Below are positions 40,406-50,140 of a stretch of DNA of 64,000 nt, piece by piece; position 1 is the stretch's first letter, and the number at the start of each line of letters is the position of its first letter. The DNA comes from Burkholderia sp. Bp9142 (GTDB taxonomy: Bacteria > Pseudomonadota > Gammaproteobacteria > Burkholderiales > Burkholderiaceae). Location: the NCBI RefSeq assembly GCF_003853415.1, contig NZ_QTPP01000013.1, forward strand, positions 62,001-126,000, written 5' to 3'. A program made the translations under genes and the position numbers. Below the pieces are notes generated by a model. It searched no databases and had not been told where the DNA came from. It saw only the letters and a program-made list of their open reading frames with translations.

Positions 40406-41269
40406 ATGGCAGAGCAAAATGCCTATCAGGTCGCCGACTGGAATGGTCAAAGCGGGGAGCGCTGGGTCGCCAATCTGGCCCGGCTCGACGCCATGGTGGC
40501 GGTGTTCGGCCAGGCTGCGATCGAAGCCGCCGCGCCCGCGGCGGGTGAGCGCGTGCTGGACGTCGGTTGCGGCGCGGGCGCGTCGAGTCTGGCTCTGGCC
40601 GCCCGCGTCGGCGCGCGGGGGCAAGTGCTGGGCGTGGACATATCCGCACCGCTGATCGGCCGAGCGCTCGCGCTTGCGCCACAAGATACGCCGGTCGTGT
40701 TCCAGGTGGCCGACGCCAGCAGCGCCGAGCTGCCCGAGGGCGCGTTCGACATCCTGTTCTCGCGTTTCGGGGTAATGTTCTTCGACGATCCGACAGCGGC
40801 GTTCGCCCATATGCGACGCGCGCTGCGGCCGGGCGGGCGGGTCGCTTTCGTCTGCTGGCGCGGCGCGGCCGAAAACGATTGGGTGCGCGTGCCGATGGGC
40901 GCGCTCAAGGGCATCGTCCCGCCAAGCGCGCTGCCCGATCCCGAAGCGCCCGGCCCATTTTCGTTCGGCGACCGGGGGCGCGTGGCACGCATCCTGACGG
41001 CGGCCGGCTTCACCGATATCGCTATCGCGCCCTTCGATGCTTCCGTCCCGTTCGGCGAGGGCGGGACGCGGGACGCAGCGATCGACGACGCGGTGAAGAT
41101 GACGCTCGAGGTCGGCCCGCTGTCGCGCGCGCTCGCTGATCAGCCCGACGACATCCGCGCCCGCGCCTCGGCCGCGGTTCGTGCCGCCTTCGCGGGCCTC
41201 CCTGGTGAGCGGTCGGTGATAATCGACGGCGCGGCGTGGATCGTTATGGCACGCAATCCGGCAAGCTGA
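40406..41269 (+). CDS. SAM-dependent class I methyltransferase
   Basis: 287 residues. The SAM motif is VLDVGCGAGASSLALAARVG, followed by GQVLGVDISAPLI, FQVADASS and the motif IV/post region FDILFSRFGVMFFDDPTAAFAHMRRALRPGGRVAFVCWRG. It resembles UbiE/COQ5-like or polyketide methyltransferases of unknown substrate. It lies between transposon remnants and may be cargo. ATG 40406 fits the family start; the frame is open upstream. Confidence 0.85.
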   Translation: MAEQNAYQVADWNGQSGERWVANLARLDAMVAVFGQAAIEAAAPAAGERVLDVGCGAGASSLALAARVGARGQVLGVDISAPLIGRALALAPQDTPVVFQVADASSAELPEGAFDILFSRFGVMFFDDPTAAFAHMRRALRPGGRVAFVCWRGAAENDWVRVPMGALKGIVPPSALPDPEAPGPFSFGDRGRVARILTAAGFTDIAIAPFDASVPFGEGGTRDAAIDDAVKMTLEVGPLSRALADQPDDIRARASAAVRAAFAGLPGERSVIIDGAAWIVMARNPAS

Positions 41270-41499
41270 CAGGGATTAAGAGGCGAGACACCCCCGCTCG
41301 GTGGAGCCGGGCGTCTTTGGACGCTCAGACTGATGTCCCTTCTGGTTTGGAAGCCACCATTAGCGAGCCAGGGGATTTGATGGCGGGGTACAGCGTTTGC
41401 ACGACACTCGAAAACGTTGGTGCACGTGCTTAGGGATGCTATTCAAAACTTTTGCCGGCCTCGCCTGTCGGAGAAGGATTCCCGAGCAGAGAGAAGTCC

Positions 41500-41544
41500 A
41501 TGAAGCAAAGCGACCTTGGTCTGGACCTGAGCAACCGACGGACG
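41500..41544 (+). pseudogene. IS5-family transposase N-terminal remnant
   Basis: MKQSDLGLDLSNRRT is the conserved start of IS5-type transposases (MKQSDLGLNLSTKRT). It then runs out of frame. The upstream 41434-41455 GGGATGCTATTCAAAACTTTTGCC looks like the matching IS end. The 376-bp gap 41270-41646 otherwise holds nothing that I recognise. Confidence 0.65.
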
Positions 41545-41646
41545 TGTACGGGATTGTCGTCACCGCAAGCGAGCGCAAACGTTCGAGCCTCACTGTCGTG
41601 ACACCGCTTTGATGGGACCCACTGCGGCAACGCACGGTGTCGAGAA

Positions 41647-43302
41647 TTACACGCCGGACAAAGCCGTGATCGCTTCCCGGCTTCCAACCAGTTCCCGAAG
41701 TCGGAATTTCTGGATCTTTCCCGTGCCCGTCTTGGGCAGTACCCCGTGGACGACGCGAACGGGGCATTTGTAATGGGCAAGCCGTTCTCGGCAAAAGCGA
41801 ATGATCTCGGCTTCGTCCGGAACCGCGGCGCCGGGCTTCAACTCGATGAAGGCGCACGGCGATTCACCCCATTTGGCATCGGGCTGAGCGACGACGGCCG
41901 CAATCAGCACCGCTGGATGCCGATGAAGAACATCTTCGACCTCGACCGAAGAAATATTCTCTCCACCCGAGATGATGACGTCTTTCGAGCGGTCGGTGAT
42001 CTGGATATAGCCATCCGGATGCACCACGGCGACGTCGCCCGTGTGGAACCACCCGCCGCCGAACGCAGCCGCCGTAGCGGCCTCGTTCTTGAGGTAACCC
42101 TTCATCACGACATTGCCGCGAATCAGCAGTTCGCCTTGCGTCTTGCCGTCCCAAGGCACGGACGCACCGCTACCCTGATCCGCGACCCGCAGCCCCTCCA
42201 GGCCGGCCGCCCGACTTCCCTGTCTCGCCATGAGGCGCGCCTTGTCCTCCGACGTCAGTCCGCTCCACGCCGGCTCGACGAAGCAACTCACGGGCGTACC
42301 CGACGCTTCGGTGATGCCGTAGACGTGCTCCACTTCGAAGCCCATCTCCGACACTGCCTTCAGTACGGCAGCCGGTGGAGGTGAACCGGCCGTTCGCACA
42401 CGAACCGTGTGCGGCACCGGCAAGTGCTCTGATTCGGGCGAACTGGCCAACGATGCGAGTACGATGGGCGCCGCGCAGAAATGGTCGACACGGTGCTGCC
42501 GAACTGCCTTGAAGATGTTCGAGGCCGTCACCTTTCGCAGGCAAACATGCGTGCCTGCCGCCGCCGTGACCGCCCATGCGAAACACCACCCGTTCGCATG
42601 AAACAACGGAAGCGTCCAGAGGTATACCGGGCGACGCGGCATGCCCCAATCCGTCAGTTGAAGCAGGCTCATCAGATACGTGCCGCGGTGGCTCGCGACC
42701 ACGCCCTTGGGGTCGGACGTCGTTCCGGATGTGTAGTTCAGCGCGATTGCATCCCACTCGTCCGATGGCCAGACGCCGGGAAATTCGGGATCACCTTCGG
42801 CCAGGAACGCCTCGTACTCGATTTCTCCGATCGGGTCTCCGGACGTCGCCTCAATGTCGGCAATATCAATGATTAGCGGCTTGTTCTCGAGTTGTTCAAG
42901 CGCGCTTGCCGCCAACGAGGAAAACTCGCGGTCCACCAGCAGGATCTTGCATTCGCCATGACGCAGGATGAACCGAACGCCATCTGCATCGAGCCTGCAG
43001 TTGATCGCGTTCAGAACGGCCCCGGACAGCGGCACCCCGTGATGCGCCTCGATCATTGCCGGCGTGTTCGGCGCAAGGATGGATACCGTGTCCCCACGCT
43101 CGATCCCGCGCTTGACCAATGCGCTGGCAAGACGACGGCATCGCGCCCTCGTCTCTCGCCACGACTGCGTCGACTCTCCATGAATGATTGCAATGTGATC
43201 GGGATACTGGTCCGCGCATCGGTCGAGAAAATGAAGCGGTGTGAGCGGCACGTGATTGGCCTGCGTGCGCTCCAGCCCCTTTTCATAGATGTTTTCGCTC
43301 AT
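41647..43302 (-). CDS. Acyl-CoA synthetase (AMP-dependent ligase)
   Basis: 551 residues. The AMP-binding signature is YTSGTTSDPKGVVASHRG. Further motifs are VYGITEASGTPVSCF, WFHTGDVAVVHPDGYIQITDRSKDVIISGGENISSVEVE and the C-terminal Lys in KTGTGKIQKFRLRE. It would activate a fatty or aromatic acid as acyl-AMP and then the CoA thioester. GAGGAG precedes ATG 43302. It diverges from the nitroreductase across two palindromes, suggesting a shared regulator. Substrate not determinable; the neighbouring AAHS transporter hints at an aromatic acid. Confidence 0.9.
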   Translation of the reverse strand: MSENIYEKGLERTQANHVPLTPLHFLDRCADQYPDHIAIIHGESTQSWRETRARCRRLASALVKRGIERGDTVSILAPNTPAMIEAHHGVPLSGAVLNAINCRLDADGVRFILRHGECKILLVDREFSSLAASALEQLENKPLIIDIADIEATSGDPIGEIEYEAFLAEGDPEFPGVWPSDEWDAIALNYTSGTTSDPKGVVASHRGTYLMSLLQLTDWGMPRRPVYLWTLPLFHANGWCFAWAVTAAAGTHVCLRKVTASNIFKAVRQHRVDHFCAAPIVLASLASSPESEHLPVPHTVRVRTAGSPPPAAVLKAVSEMGFEVEHVYGITEASGTPVSCFVEPAWSGLTSEDKARLMARQGSRAAGLEGLRVADQGSGASVPWDGKTQGELLIRGNVVMKGYLKNEAATAAAFGGGWFHTGDVAVVHPDGYIQITDRSKDVIISGGENISSVEVEDVLHRHPAVLIAAVVAQPDAKWGESPCAFIELKPGAAVPDEAEIIRFCRERLAHYKCPVRVVHGVLPKTGTGKIQKFRLRELVGSREAITALSGV

Positions 43303-43396
43303 TTCCACGTCTCCTCATCGGTTTATGACTGCGCGTCCGTGGACGTATTCCGTCCTTGATCTGCCAAAGCAGTCTAGAGAAGGTTCGGTACTCGAA

Positions 43397-43471
43397 ATGT
43401 CTCCCCCGAGACATTCCCGCGGGCCTCGCTGATTTCATCGAAGCGAGACGCCGATTGTCTTGCGCAAGACA
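43397..43471. promoter_or_regulatory. Pair of related palindromes in a divergent promoter
   Basis: AATGTCTC-CCCC-GAGACATT (43397-43416) and TGTCTTGCGCAAGACA (43456-43471) share TGTCT/AGACA half-sites. Their centres are 57 bp apart between the acyl-CoA synthetase and nitroreductase genes. They are candidate binding sites for the nearby TetR (45878) or Crp/Fnr (46856) protein. Confidence 0.6.
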
Positions 43472-43544
43472 TTGGCGTCGCGCGTAGATGGCTACTCTCG
43501 TCGTATGGACGTTCGGTTCGCACGATTGGATAGCGAGGTCATGG

Positions 43545-44267
43545 ATGGAACGAGCAGCAGCACCGCCGCAGGAACTGTCGTCGATCAGATCGGCGGTCGA
43601 ATGGGCAATTGCGACGCGACGCAGCGTCAGGGCTTATCTTCCGACGCCGGTGCCCGACGCGACCGTCACGGCAATTCTTGATGTGGCCCGCTACGCCGCG
43701 ACCGGCGTGAACATTCAACCGTGGAAAGTCCAAGTCGTCACCGGCGCGGCTCGAGACCGCGTATGCAATGCGATCAGGAAAGTCGACGCCGATCCGTCGC
43801 TGGCGGACATGCACGCCGATGAGTGGAACTACTACCCGAACGAGTGGGTATCTCCATACATCGACAGACGGCGCACGCTCGGATGGACGCTATATGGGCT
43901 GCTCGGCATCCGAAAGGACGATAAACCGAGGATGCGCGAACAGCACGGGCGCAACTACCAATTCTTCGATGCACCCGTCGGGCTGTTCTTCACCATCGAC
44001 CGCGTGATGCAGCAGGGCAGCCTGCTCGACTACGGCATGTTCCTGCAGAACATCATGATCGTCGCGCGCACCTATGGCCTCGGCACGTGCCCACAGGCCG
44101 CCTTCATGAAGTATCACAAGATCATCGAGGAGGAACTTGGCCTCGGGTCCGACGAAATGTTCCTGATTGGAATGAGCATGGGCTACGCGGACGAAAGCCG
44201 TGTTGAAAACGCCCTCGTGTCGGACAGGGCGCCCTCTTCTTCTTTCACCGTCCATCACACCACCTGA
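43545..44267 (+). CDS. Nitroreductase family protein
   Basis: 240 residues. AIATRRSVRAYLPTPVPDATVTAILDVARYAATGVNIQPWKVQVVTGAARD is the FMN-binding start (RRSxRxY, PSxxNxQPW-like). MQQGSLLDYGMFLQNIMIVARTYGLGTCPQAAF and the GLGSDEMFLIGMSMGYAD end are also conserved. It is an FMN-dependent NAD(P)H oxidoreductase. GAGGT precedes ATG 43545. Its position with an acyl-CoA ligase and an aromatic-acid transporter suggests nitroaromatic or quinone reduction, by inference. Confidence 0.85.
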   Translation: MERAAAPPQELSSIRSAVEWAIATRRSVRAYLPTPVPDATVTAILDVARYAATGVNIQPWKVQVVTGAARDRVCNAIRKVDADPSLADMHADEWNYYPNEWVSPYIDRRRTLGWTLYGLLGIRKDDKPRMREQHGRNYQFFDAPVGLFFTIDRVMQQGSLLDYGMFLQNIMIVARTYGLGTCPQAAFMKYHKIIEEELGLGSDEMFLIGMSMGYADESRVENALVSDRAPSSSFTVHHTT

Positions 44268-44331
44268 GTCCGCCGGCAGAGCGGTCGTCACTTGCAGCAC
44301 CCGCGATATCCACAAGGAAATGGAGGAGACA

Positions 44332-45699
44332 ATGAGTCACGAAATCGATGTCCAGAAGGTTATACATGGTGCAAGATTCTCCCGCTTTCACGGCTTGATC
44401 CTGTTCTGGTGTGTCCTGATCCTGGTTCTCGATGGCTACGATCTCGCCGTCGTCGGCGCGGCGCTTCCGTCGATCATGAAAGATATGGGCGTCAACGCGG
44501 CAAAGGCCGGCTTCATGGCGAGTTCGGCACTGTTCGGCATGATGTTTGGCGCCATTTACCTAGGAACGCTGGCCGACAAGATCGGTCGCCCGGTTTGCCT
44601 TTGCGCATGCATCGGGTTATTCAGCGCATTTACCGCTGCGGCCGGCCTCACACACGATCCCGTGTCCTTCAGCATCACGCGGTTTCTGGCCGGCCTCGGA
44701 ATCGGCGGCGTCCTGCCGATCGTCACCGCTCAGATGGGCGAGTTCGCACCGCGTGCCATCCGGGCACGCCTCGTCACGATCGTGTTTGCCGGCTATTCGA
44801 TCGGCGGGATTCTCGTCGCGCTGACGGGCAAGCAGATGATCGAATCCTATGGCTGGCAATCGGTCTTCTTTCTCGCGGGGACACCGGTGTTGCTCATCCC
44901 GTTCATCCTGATGACGATGCCCGATTCCCTCGCGTTCCTGATACGTAAAAATCGTGCCGCGAAAATAGAAACGACGATCCGCAAGATCGCGCCGGACGTG
45001 CGGCTTCAACCCGGCGACCGTTTCGTCATGCCACAGCAGGCAATGAGCAGCACGCCCGTGGCGAGCCTGTTCCGCGATGGCCGCGGATTCAGCACCGTCA
45101 TGATCTGGGTCGCGTTCTTCATGGGGCTCTTCATGGTGTACGCGCTGAGCTCGTGGCTGACGAAACTCATGGCAATGTCGGGCTACAGCCTGGGGTCGGC
45201 ATTGACGTTCGTACTCTTCTTCAACGTCGGCGCCGTCGCAGGCGCGATCGGCGGAGGCTGGCTTGGCGACAAGTACAACATCAAGTACGTGCTGGTGGCG
45301 TTCTACGCCACCGGGGCTGTCTCGCTGGCATTGATGGGATACACCAGGTCCACCGAACTGCTGTTCCCGATCGTGTTCGTGGTCGGCGGCTCGACGCTCG
45401 GCACCCAACTCCTCGCGTACGCGTATGCCGGGGAGTTCTACCCTGCGGTGATCCGGTCGACGGGCGTCGGGTTCGCGTCCGGCGTCGGTCGCCTCGGCGC
45501 GATTGCCGCCCCCTTGCTGATCGGCTTGTTGGTCACCATACGCCTGCCCCTTGAACAGAATTTCCTGGCGATCGCGCTTGCCGGCGTACTGGGTACCCTC
45601 GCGGTCACGATGATCGACCATCGCCGCAGCGCGGTGTCACGGCACGATGTGGGCGTGGCTCCCACGCGCGTCGATGCCACATCGTCCGCCAGCAGCTAG
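44332..45699 (+). CDS. MFS transporter, aromatic acid:H+ symporter (AAHS) family
   Basis: 455 residues, 12 helices. The first helix has LDGYDLAVVGAALPSI, the DGYD motif of PcaK/BenK. The MFS loop motif is GTLADKIGRP. FLAGLGIGGVLPIVTAQMGEFAPRAIRARLV is also characteristic. It imports benzoate- or hydroxybenzoate-like acids with protons. GGAGGAGAC lies just before ATG 44332. It is 64 bp after the nitroreductase on the same strand, so probably in one operon, and it could feed the ben-cat pathway downstream. Confidence 0.9.
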   Translation: MSHEIDVQKVIHGARFSRFHGLILFWCVLILVLDGYDLAVVGAALPSIMKDMGVNAAKAGFMASSALFGMMFGAIYLGTLADKIGRPVCLCACIGLFSAFTAAAGLTHDPVSFSITRFLAGLGIGGVLPIVTAQMGEFAPRAIRARLVTIVFAGYSIGGILVALTGKQMIESYGWQSVFFLAGTPVLLIPFILMTMPDSLAFLIRKNRAAKIETTIRKIAPDVRLQPGDRFVMPQQAMSSTPVASLFRDGRGFSTVMIWVAFFMGLFMVYALSSWLTKLMAMSGYSLGSALTFVLFFNVGAVAGAIGGGWLGDKYNIKYVLVAFYATGAVSLALMGYTRSTELLFPIVFVVGGSTLGTQLLAYAYAGEFYPAVIRSTGVGFASGVGRLGAIAAPLLIGLLVTIRLPLEQNFLAIALAGVLGTLAVTMIDHRRSAVSRHDVGVAPTRVDATSSASS

Positions 45700-45877
45700 A
45701 CGGCTCATTTCCCGCCGCGGGCTGGTCGAAACAGTTTGCAGCTCGCGTTCAGGCGCCGACGTTGCAGGATCACCGGCGCGGAACGCACCACGCGGGCAGC
45801 AGAGGCCGGAGTTCGCGCGGTGCTCCGTGCACGAGACGCCCGCCCCGCGCGCACCGCCCGTGCAGGCAATGTCGCCA

Positions 45878-46558
45878 TCACGCAACCGTCACCGGCAATA
45901 CCGGAGAGCCGGACACGCCACGCAAACAAAACGTGATGATCGCCGTCACGTGGGCGCTGGCTTGCTCGGCATCGGGTGCGGTGCCGCCGGTGAGCGGGAC
46001 GACCAGTCCCTCGAACAGACACCCGACAATGCAGTCGGCCGAAGCCATCGCATCCTGTGCCGGGAATTCGCCGTTCGCCATCCCCTGCTCGATGATCGTC
46101 TTGAATACCCTCGCCAGCGCTCTGTGAAAGGTCAAGCGCATTGCCTCGACATCGGGCTCGACAGGTTCGGCGACCAGCGAATAGGCGAGGCGCCGGCCCT
46201 GCAACGCGCGGCTGGCGAACGTCCAGACGGCGGCACCGAGACGCTCCGCCGCTGTGCCGTCGCGCATGGCGATGCCGGCGACAACATCGACTTCACGCTG
46301 TGCCGTCGTCCTGACCACCTCGACCATCAGGTCCGTCTTGGATGCGAAATAGCGATACAGCGTGCCGATCGCGATTCCCGCGGCTTCCGCGATCGCATAC
46401 ATCTGCGCGTCGCGAAACCCCACTTCGGCCACCAGATCGCGCGCAGCCTTCACGATCAACGGATGCTTGTCGGCCCCTCTGCGGCGAACGCGAACACGCG
46501 CCGGACTAACTGGAATTTCCATTTCATTTACCGTCACATCCGAAGCACGCGCAGGCAT
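45878..46558 (-). CDS. TetR family transcriptional regulator
   Basis: 226 residues. HPLIVKAARDLVAEVGFRDAQMYAIAEAAGIAIGTLYRYFASKTDLMVEVV is the DNA-binding domain. The long N-terminus before it (MPARASDVTVNEMEIPVSPARVRVRRRG) may be shorter in life, with a start at about residue 13. It converges on the transporter gene. It may control the acyl-CoA ligase/nitroreductase/transporter genes. Confidence 0.85.
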   Translation of the reverse strand: MPARASDVTVNEMEIPVSPARVRVRRRGADKHPLIVKAARDLVAEVGFRDAQMYAIAEAAGIAIGTLYRYFASKTDLMVEVVRTTAQREVDVVAGIAMRDGTAAERLGAAVWTFASRALQGRRLAYSLVAEPVEPDVEAMRLTFHRALARVFKTIIEQGMANGEFPAQDAMASADCIVGCLFEGLVVPLTGGTAPDAEQASAHVTAIITFCLRGVSGSPVLPVTVA

Positions 46559-46855
46559 CCCGCCGTGCTTCGCTGCACCACCACGATCGCAAAACGTTGA
46601 ATCGTCTGACCGTTGGCTCCCTGTACATTGCGAATCATACGCCTATGCGAAAAACCAGGTAACGGTTCGTGGTGTGCCGGTACAAACACCTAGCGCCCGC
46701 GCCTTGACAGTGAGTATGCCGGAACCTACTCTTAAGCGAATTTCAATTCTATTTAACGGACTGGCCGGCACATCCTGATTTTCCGAACGGCCCATGCACC
46801 AAGTGATGCGTGGCGTCAGGAGCCCTCGCGCAACGGCACGCTACTGTTCCGAACG

Positions 46856-47674
46856 ATGAACCAACTGTGTGGCATTCAAACCATCGACGCAAAGCGGGAA
46901 GCGGTGCCTCCGGCCGCGGAGATGACGCGGCCCTGCAACCGCGAGAATCTCGGCGTCCGAAAACATGACGACGACTCCAGCAACCCGGCCGCCGTCACCG
47001 TCGACGACTTTCTCGCCCGCTGCACGTGGTACGCCAATCTGACCGACGGCCAACAGGAAATGGTCAAACGAGATTGCTTCGACAGGTCCTACGCTCCCGG
47101 TGCAATCGCTTGCCACCGGGGCGACGCCGTGGATCATTGGCTCGGTGTGATCGAAGGCATCGTCAAAGTCGATACCGCGTCGAAAAAAGGCCGTGTCGTC
47201 ACGTTCGCGGGCATCCCGGCGGGCTCGTGGTTCGGGGAGGGCAGCGTCCTGAAGGACGAACCTCGCGCCTACTCCGTCACCGCGGTCCGGGACAGCCGGT
47301 TGGCCTTCATGCCTCGTGCGACGTTTTTCTGGCTCCTGGAGAACAGTCATGCATTCAGCCGCTATGTGATCGACCAGCTCAACGCCCGATGCGGCTACTA
47401 CATCGGTCTGGTTCAGAACTTGCGGATACAGGAGGCGCCCGCACGCGTGGCGTTTTGCCTGACCGAGCTCTTCAACCGGCAGTTGCATCCCGCCACGACG
47501 ACGACGCTCGGCTTCTCGCAGGAAGAGATCGGCAGGCTTTCGGGGCTCTCCCGCCAAAACGCCAATCGCGCGCTGCGGACGTTGGCCGATGCAGGCCTCA
47601 TCCTCGCCGAATACGGGGCCGTGCATATCCTGGATCTCGAAGGACTGAGGGAATTCGCGCACTCGGAGGATTGA
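46856..47674 (+). CDS. Crp/Fnr family regulator
   Basis: 272 residues. The cyclic-nucleotide-binding fold is YANLTDGQQEMVKRDCFDRSYAPGAIACHRGDAVDHWLGVIEGIVKV, with GIPAGSWFGEGSVLKDEPRAYSVTA. The C-terminal winged helix is TLGFSQEEIGRLSGLSRQNANRALRTLADAGLILAEYG. There is no N-terminal Cys cluster, so it is not an oxygen-sensing FNR. The effector is unknown. A TTGACA at 46704-46709 with TACTCT 17 bases later is a possible weak promoter. Confidence 0.85.
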   Translation: MNQLCGIQTIDAKREAVPPAAEMTRPCNRENLGVRKHDDDSSNPAAVTVDDFLARCTWYANLTDGQQEMVKRDCFDRSYAPGAIACHRGDAVDHWLGVIEGIVKVDTASKKGRVVTFAGIPAGSWFGEGSVLKDEPRAYSVTAVRDSRLAFMPRATFFWLLENSHAFSRYVIDQLNARCGYYIGLVQNLRIQEAPARVAFCLTELFNRQLHPATTTTLGFSQEEIGRLSGLSRQNANRALRTLADAGLILAEYGAVHILDLEGLREFAHSED

Positions 47675-47795
47675 ATCCGCGCACGCGGGAGGAACAGACG
47701 GGCCGGCCTGCAATGAAGGCGCACTTCAGGGCCGGTGGAATCGGCTTTGGCGGGACCGCGATGCATCGCTTCGCTATTGGGTCCTGCCGCCATCG

Positions 47796-48188
47796 CTATC
47801 GCACCGCCACCGCCTTGATCTCGACGATATAGCCAGGCGAGCCGCCCAGCATGTGCGCGCCGACCGCCGTCCACGCCGGCTTCGGATGCGCGCCGAGGTA
47901 GCGGTCGCGCACCTGCATGAACAGCGGCAGGTCGCGCATGTCGGTATGGAACGTGGTCAGGTCGACCACGTCGTCGAGCGACGCACCGCCCGCCTCCAGC
48001 ACGCGCTTCAGGTTCTCGAACGCCTGCACGATCTGCGCCTCGCGGTCTTCCACCAGTTGCATCGCCGCGTCACGGCCGATCTGGCCGGACACGTACACGG
48101 TATCGCCAACCTTGATCGCCGGCGCATAGCCGATTTTTTCGTACACGGCTTCCATGCCGGCCGGAATGATCGCCTCGCGTTTGTGCAT
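47796..48188 (-). CDS. RidA/YjgF family protein
   Basis: 130 residues with IKVGDTVYVSGQIGRDAAMQLVEDREAQIVQAFENLKRVLEAGGASLDDVVDLTTFHTDMRD and the end AWTAVGAHMLGGSPGYIVEIKAVAVR. This is the trimeric RidA fold with the conserved active-site region. It may hydrolyse reactive enamine/imine intermediates or act in aromatic catabolism, where such genes often close the operon. It is the last gene on the ben strand, 117 bp after benD. Confidence 0.85.
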   Translation of the reverse strand: MHKREAIIPAGMEAVYEKIGYAPAIKVGDTVYVSGQIGRDAAMQLVEDREAQIVQAFENLKRVLEAGGASLDDVVDLTTFHTDMRDLPLFMQVRDRYLGAHPKPAWTAVGAHMLGGSPGYIVEIKAVAVR

Positions 48189-48305
48189 GAGTGTCTCCGT
48201 GGCCGGGCTCGCGGCGCCGGCCGGTTGTGTGATTGTCGAATCGCGTGCACGCGCGGCTGCGGCACGTGCACGCCCGAGGCACCGGGTTCGGCAAGCCGCC
48301 GTCGC

Positions 48306-49082
48306 TCAACCCGTATCGCCGCCCGCGACCGGCAGCACCGTGCCGGTGATGTAGCTCGCGTCGTCGGACGCGAGGAACAGGATCGGCGCGATCTGCTCGT
48401 CCAGCGTGCCGTAGCGCTTGAAGAACGTCGAGTCGGTCACCTGCTTCACCGCCTCGGCCATCCACGCCTGTTCCTGCTCGTTGTCGCCGGCCGCGTTGCG
48501 CGGCACGCGGCGCGGCGGCGCCGTGGTGCCGCCCGGCGCGGTCGCGACCACGCGGATGTTGTGCTCCGCGTATTCCATCGCGAGCGCCGCCGTCAGCGCA
48601 TTGACGCCGCCCTTCGCGGCCGAGTACGGCACGCGGCGAATCCCGCGCGTCGCGTTCGACGACACGTTGACGATCGTGCCGCCGCCCCCGGCCAGCAGAT
48701 GCGGCAGCACCGCGTGGCAGCTATAGAGCGTCGGCATCAGCGAGCGGCGGATTTCCGCGTCGATCTGCGCGGGCTCGAACTCGGCGAACGGCCGCATCCG
48801 GATCGCACCGCCGACGCCGTTGATCAGCACGTCGATCCGGCCGAACGTCGCGACCGCGCACGCCATCGCCGCGTGCGCGCCGTCGTAGGTCTCGAGATCG
48901 GCGACGAAGCCGGCCGTGTTGCCGCCCGGCGCTTCGGCAGCCACCTCGGCCACGAAGTCCGCGCGATCGACGAACAGCACCCTGCCGCCCTCGGCCGCCG
49001 CGCGCAGCGCGACGCCGCGGCCGATGCCCTGCGCCGCGCCGGTGACGACGACAACCTTTCCGGAGAATCGTTGCATGGTCAT
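48306..49082 (-). CDS. benD: 1,6-dihydroxycyclohexa-2,4-diene-1-carboxylate dehydrogenase
   Basis: 258 residues. The SDR motifs are VVVVTGAAQGIGRGVALRAAAEGG, NGVGGAI, catalytic Ser in NVSSNATRGI and YSAAK. It oxidises and decarboxylates benzoate cis-diol to catechol with NAD+. The start ATG 49082 overlaps the benC stop (ATGA). The order benABCD is canonical. Confidence 0.9.
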   Translation of the reverse strand: MTMQRFSGKVVVVTGAAQGIGRGVALRAAAEGGRVLFVDRADFVAEVAAEAPGGNTAGFVADLETYDGAHAAMACAVATFGRIDVLINGVGGAIRMRPFAEFEPAQIDAEIRRSLMPTLYSCHAVLPHLLAGGGGTIVNVSSNATRGIRRVPYSAAKGGVNALTAALAMEYAEHNIRVVATAPGGTTAPPRRVPRNAAGDNEQEQAWMAEAVKQVTDSTFFKRYGTLDEQIAPILFLASDDASYITGTVLPVAGGDTG

Positions 49083-50101
49083 GCCGCCTTCGCCGTCACG
49101 TTCGGCGTGAACTTCTCGTAGTGGAAGCTGTTGGGCTTCACGCCTGCGTCGTCGAAGTACTGGCGCACCGCGTCGACCATCGGCGGCGGGCCGCACAGAT
49201 AGACGTCCACGTCGCCGTCGTTCAGCGCATCGGCCGGAATGTGCTGCGTGACCCAGCCCTTGCGTTCGTGGCTCGACGCCGCATCGGCGACGACGGTCGC
49301 GTAACTGAAGTTCGGCAGCTTCGCCGCATACGCCTCGATCGCGTCGACCAGCACGAGGTCGAGATCGCGCGTCACGCCGTAGATCAGGTGCACCTTCTGC
49401 TGCGAGCCGCCGCGCGCGAGCACCTCGAGCATCGACAGGAACGGCGCGAGGCCGGTGCCGCCCGCGAGGAACAGCAGCGGCCGCGCCACGTCGCGCAGGT
49501 AGAAGCTGCCGAGCGGCCCGTTCAGCTCCAGCGTGTCGCCTGGCGCGGCCGTCTCGAGCCACGTGCTCATCACGCCGCCCGGGATCTTCTTGATCAGGAA
49601 GCCGACCTTCGCGTCGCCCGGCGCGGACGAGAACGAGTACGACCGGTGCTGGCCGCTGCCCGGCACGCCGATGTTCACGTACTGGCCCGGCAGGAACGCC
49701 GGTGCGGCCGCGTCGACGTCGAGCTCGAGCACGATCGCCGCATCGTTGTGCTGCTCGACCTTCGTCACGGTCGCGGCAAACGCGCTGTGGCCGGTCTTGC
49801 ACGCGACCGACGACGTCGGCACCGCGATCACGCAATCGCCTTGCGGCACCATCTGGCACGTCAGCACGAGGCCGCCGTCCTTCTCGTCCTCGGTGAGCGC
49901 GTCGTCGATGTAGTCGTCGCCGAGGTCGTAGCGGCCGCTTTCCGCGCGGCACTTGCAGGTGCCGCACACGCCGTCGGAGCAGTCCATCGGCAGGTTGATC
50001 TTCGCGCGGAATGCGGCGTCGAGCACCTTCTCGCCGGCCTTGCAGTCGATGAAGCGGGTCACCCCGTCCTCGAAGTTCAGTGCAATCTTGTAGGCGGACA
50101 T
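49079..50101 (-). CDS. benC: Benzoate 1,2-dioxygenase reductase component
   Basis: 340 residues. The N-terminal plant-type ferredoxin has CSDGVCGTCKCRAESG plus the fourth Cys in LTCQMV. The FAD domain contains HRSYSFSSAPG, and the NAD domain GGTGLAPFLSML with VYLCGPPPMV. It transfers electrons from NADH to the BenAB oxygenase. GGGAGA precedes ATG 50101; a longer frame to 50134 is not needed. Confidence 0.95.
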   Translation of the reverse strand: MSAYKIALNFEDGVTRFIDCKAGEKVLDAAFRAKINLPMDCSDGVCGTCKCRAESGRYDLGDDYIDDALTEDEKDGGLVLTCQMVPQGDCVIAVPTSSVACKTGHSAFAATVTKVEQHNDAAIVLELDVDAAAPAFLPGQYVNIGVPGSGQHRSYSFSSAPGDAKVGFLIKKIPGGVMSTWLETAAPGDTLELNGPLGSFYLRDVARPLLFLAGGTGLAPFLSMLEVLARGGSQQKVHLIYGVTRDLDLVLVDAIEAYAAKLPNFSYATVVADAASSHERKGWVTQHIPADALNDGDVDVYLCGPPPMVDAVRQYFDDAGVKPNSFHYEKFTPNVTAKAA

Positions 50102-50140
50102 GACATCGTCTCCCTGTATTACGTGTCGAAACAATCGGCG

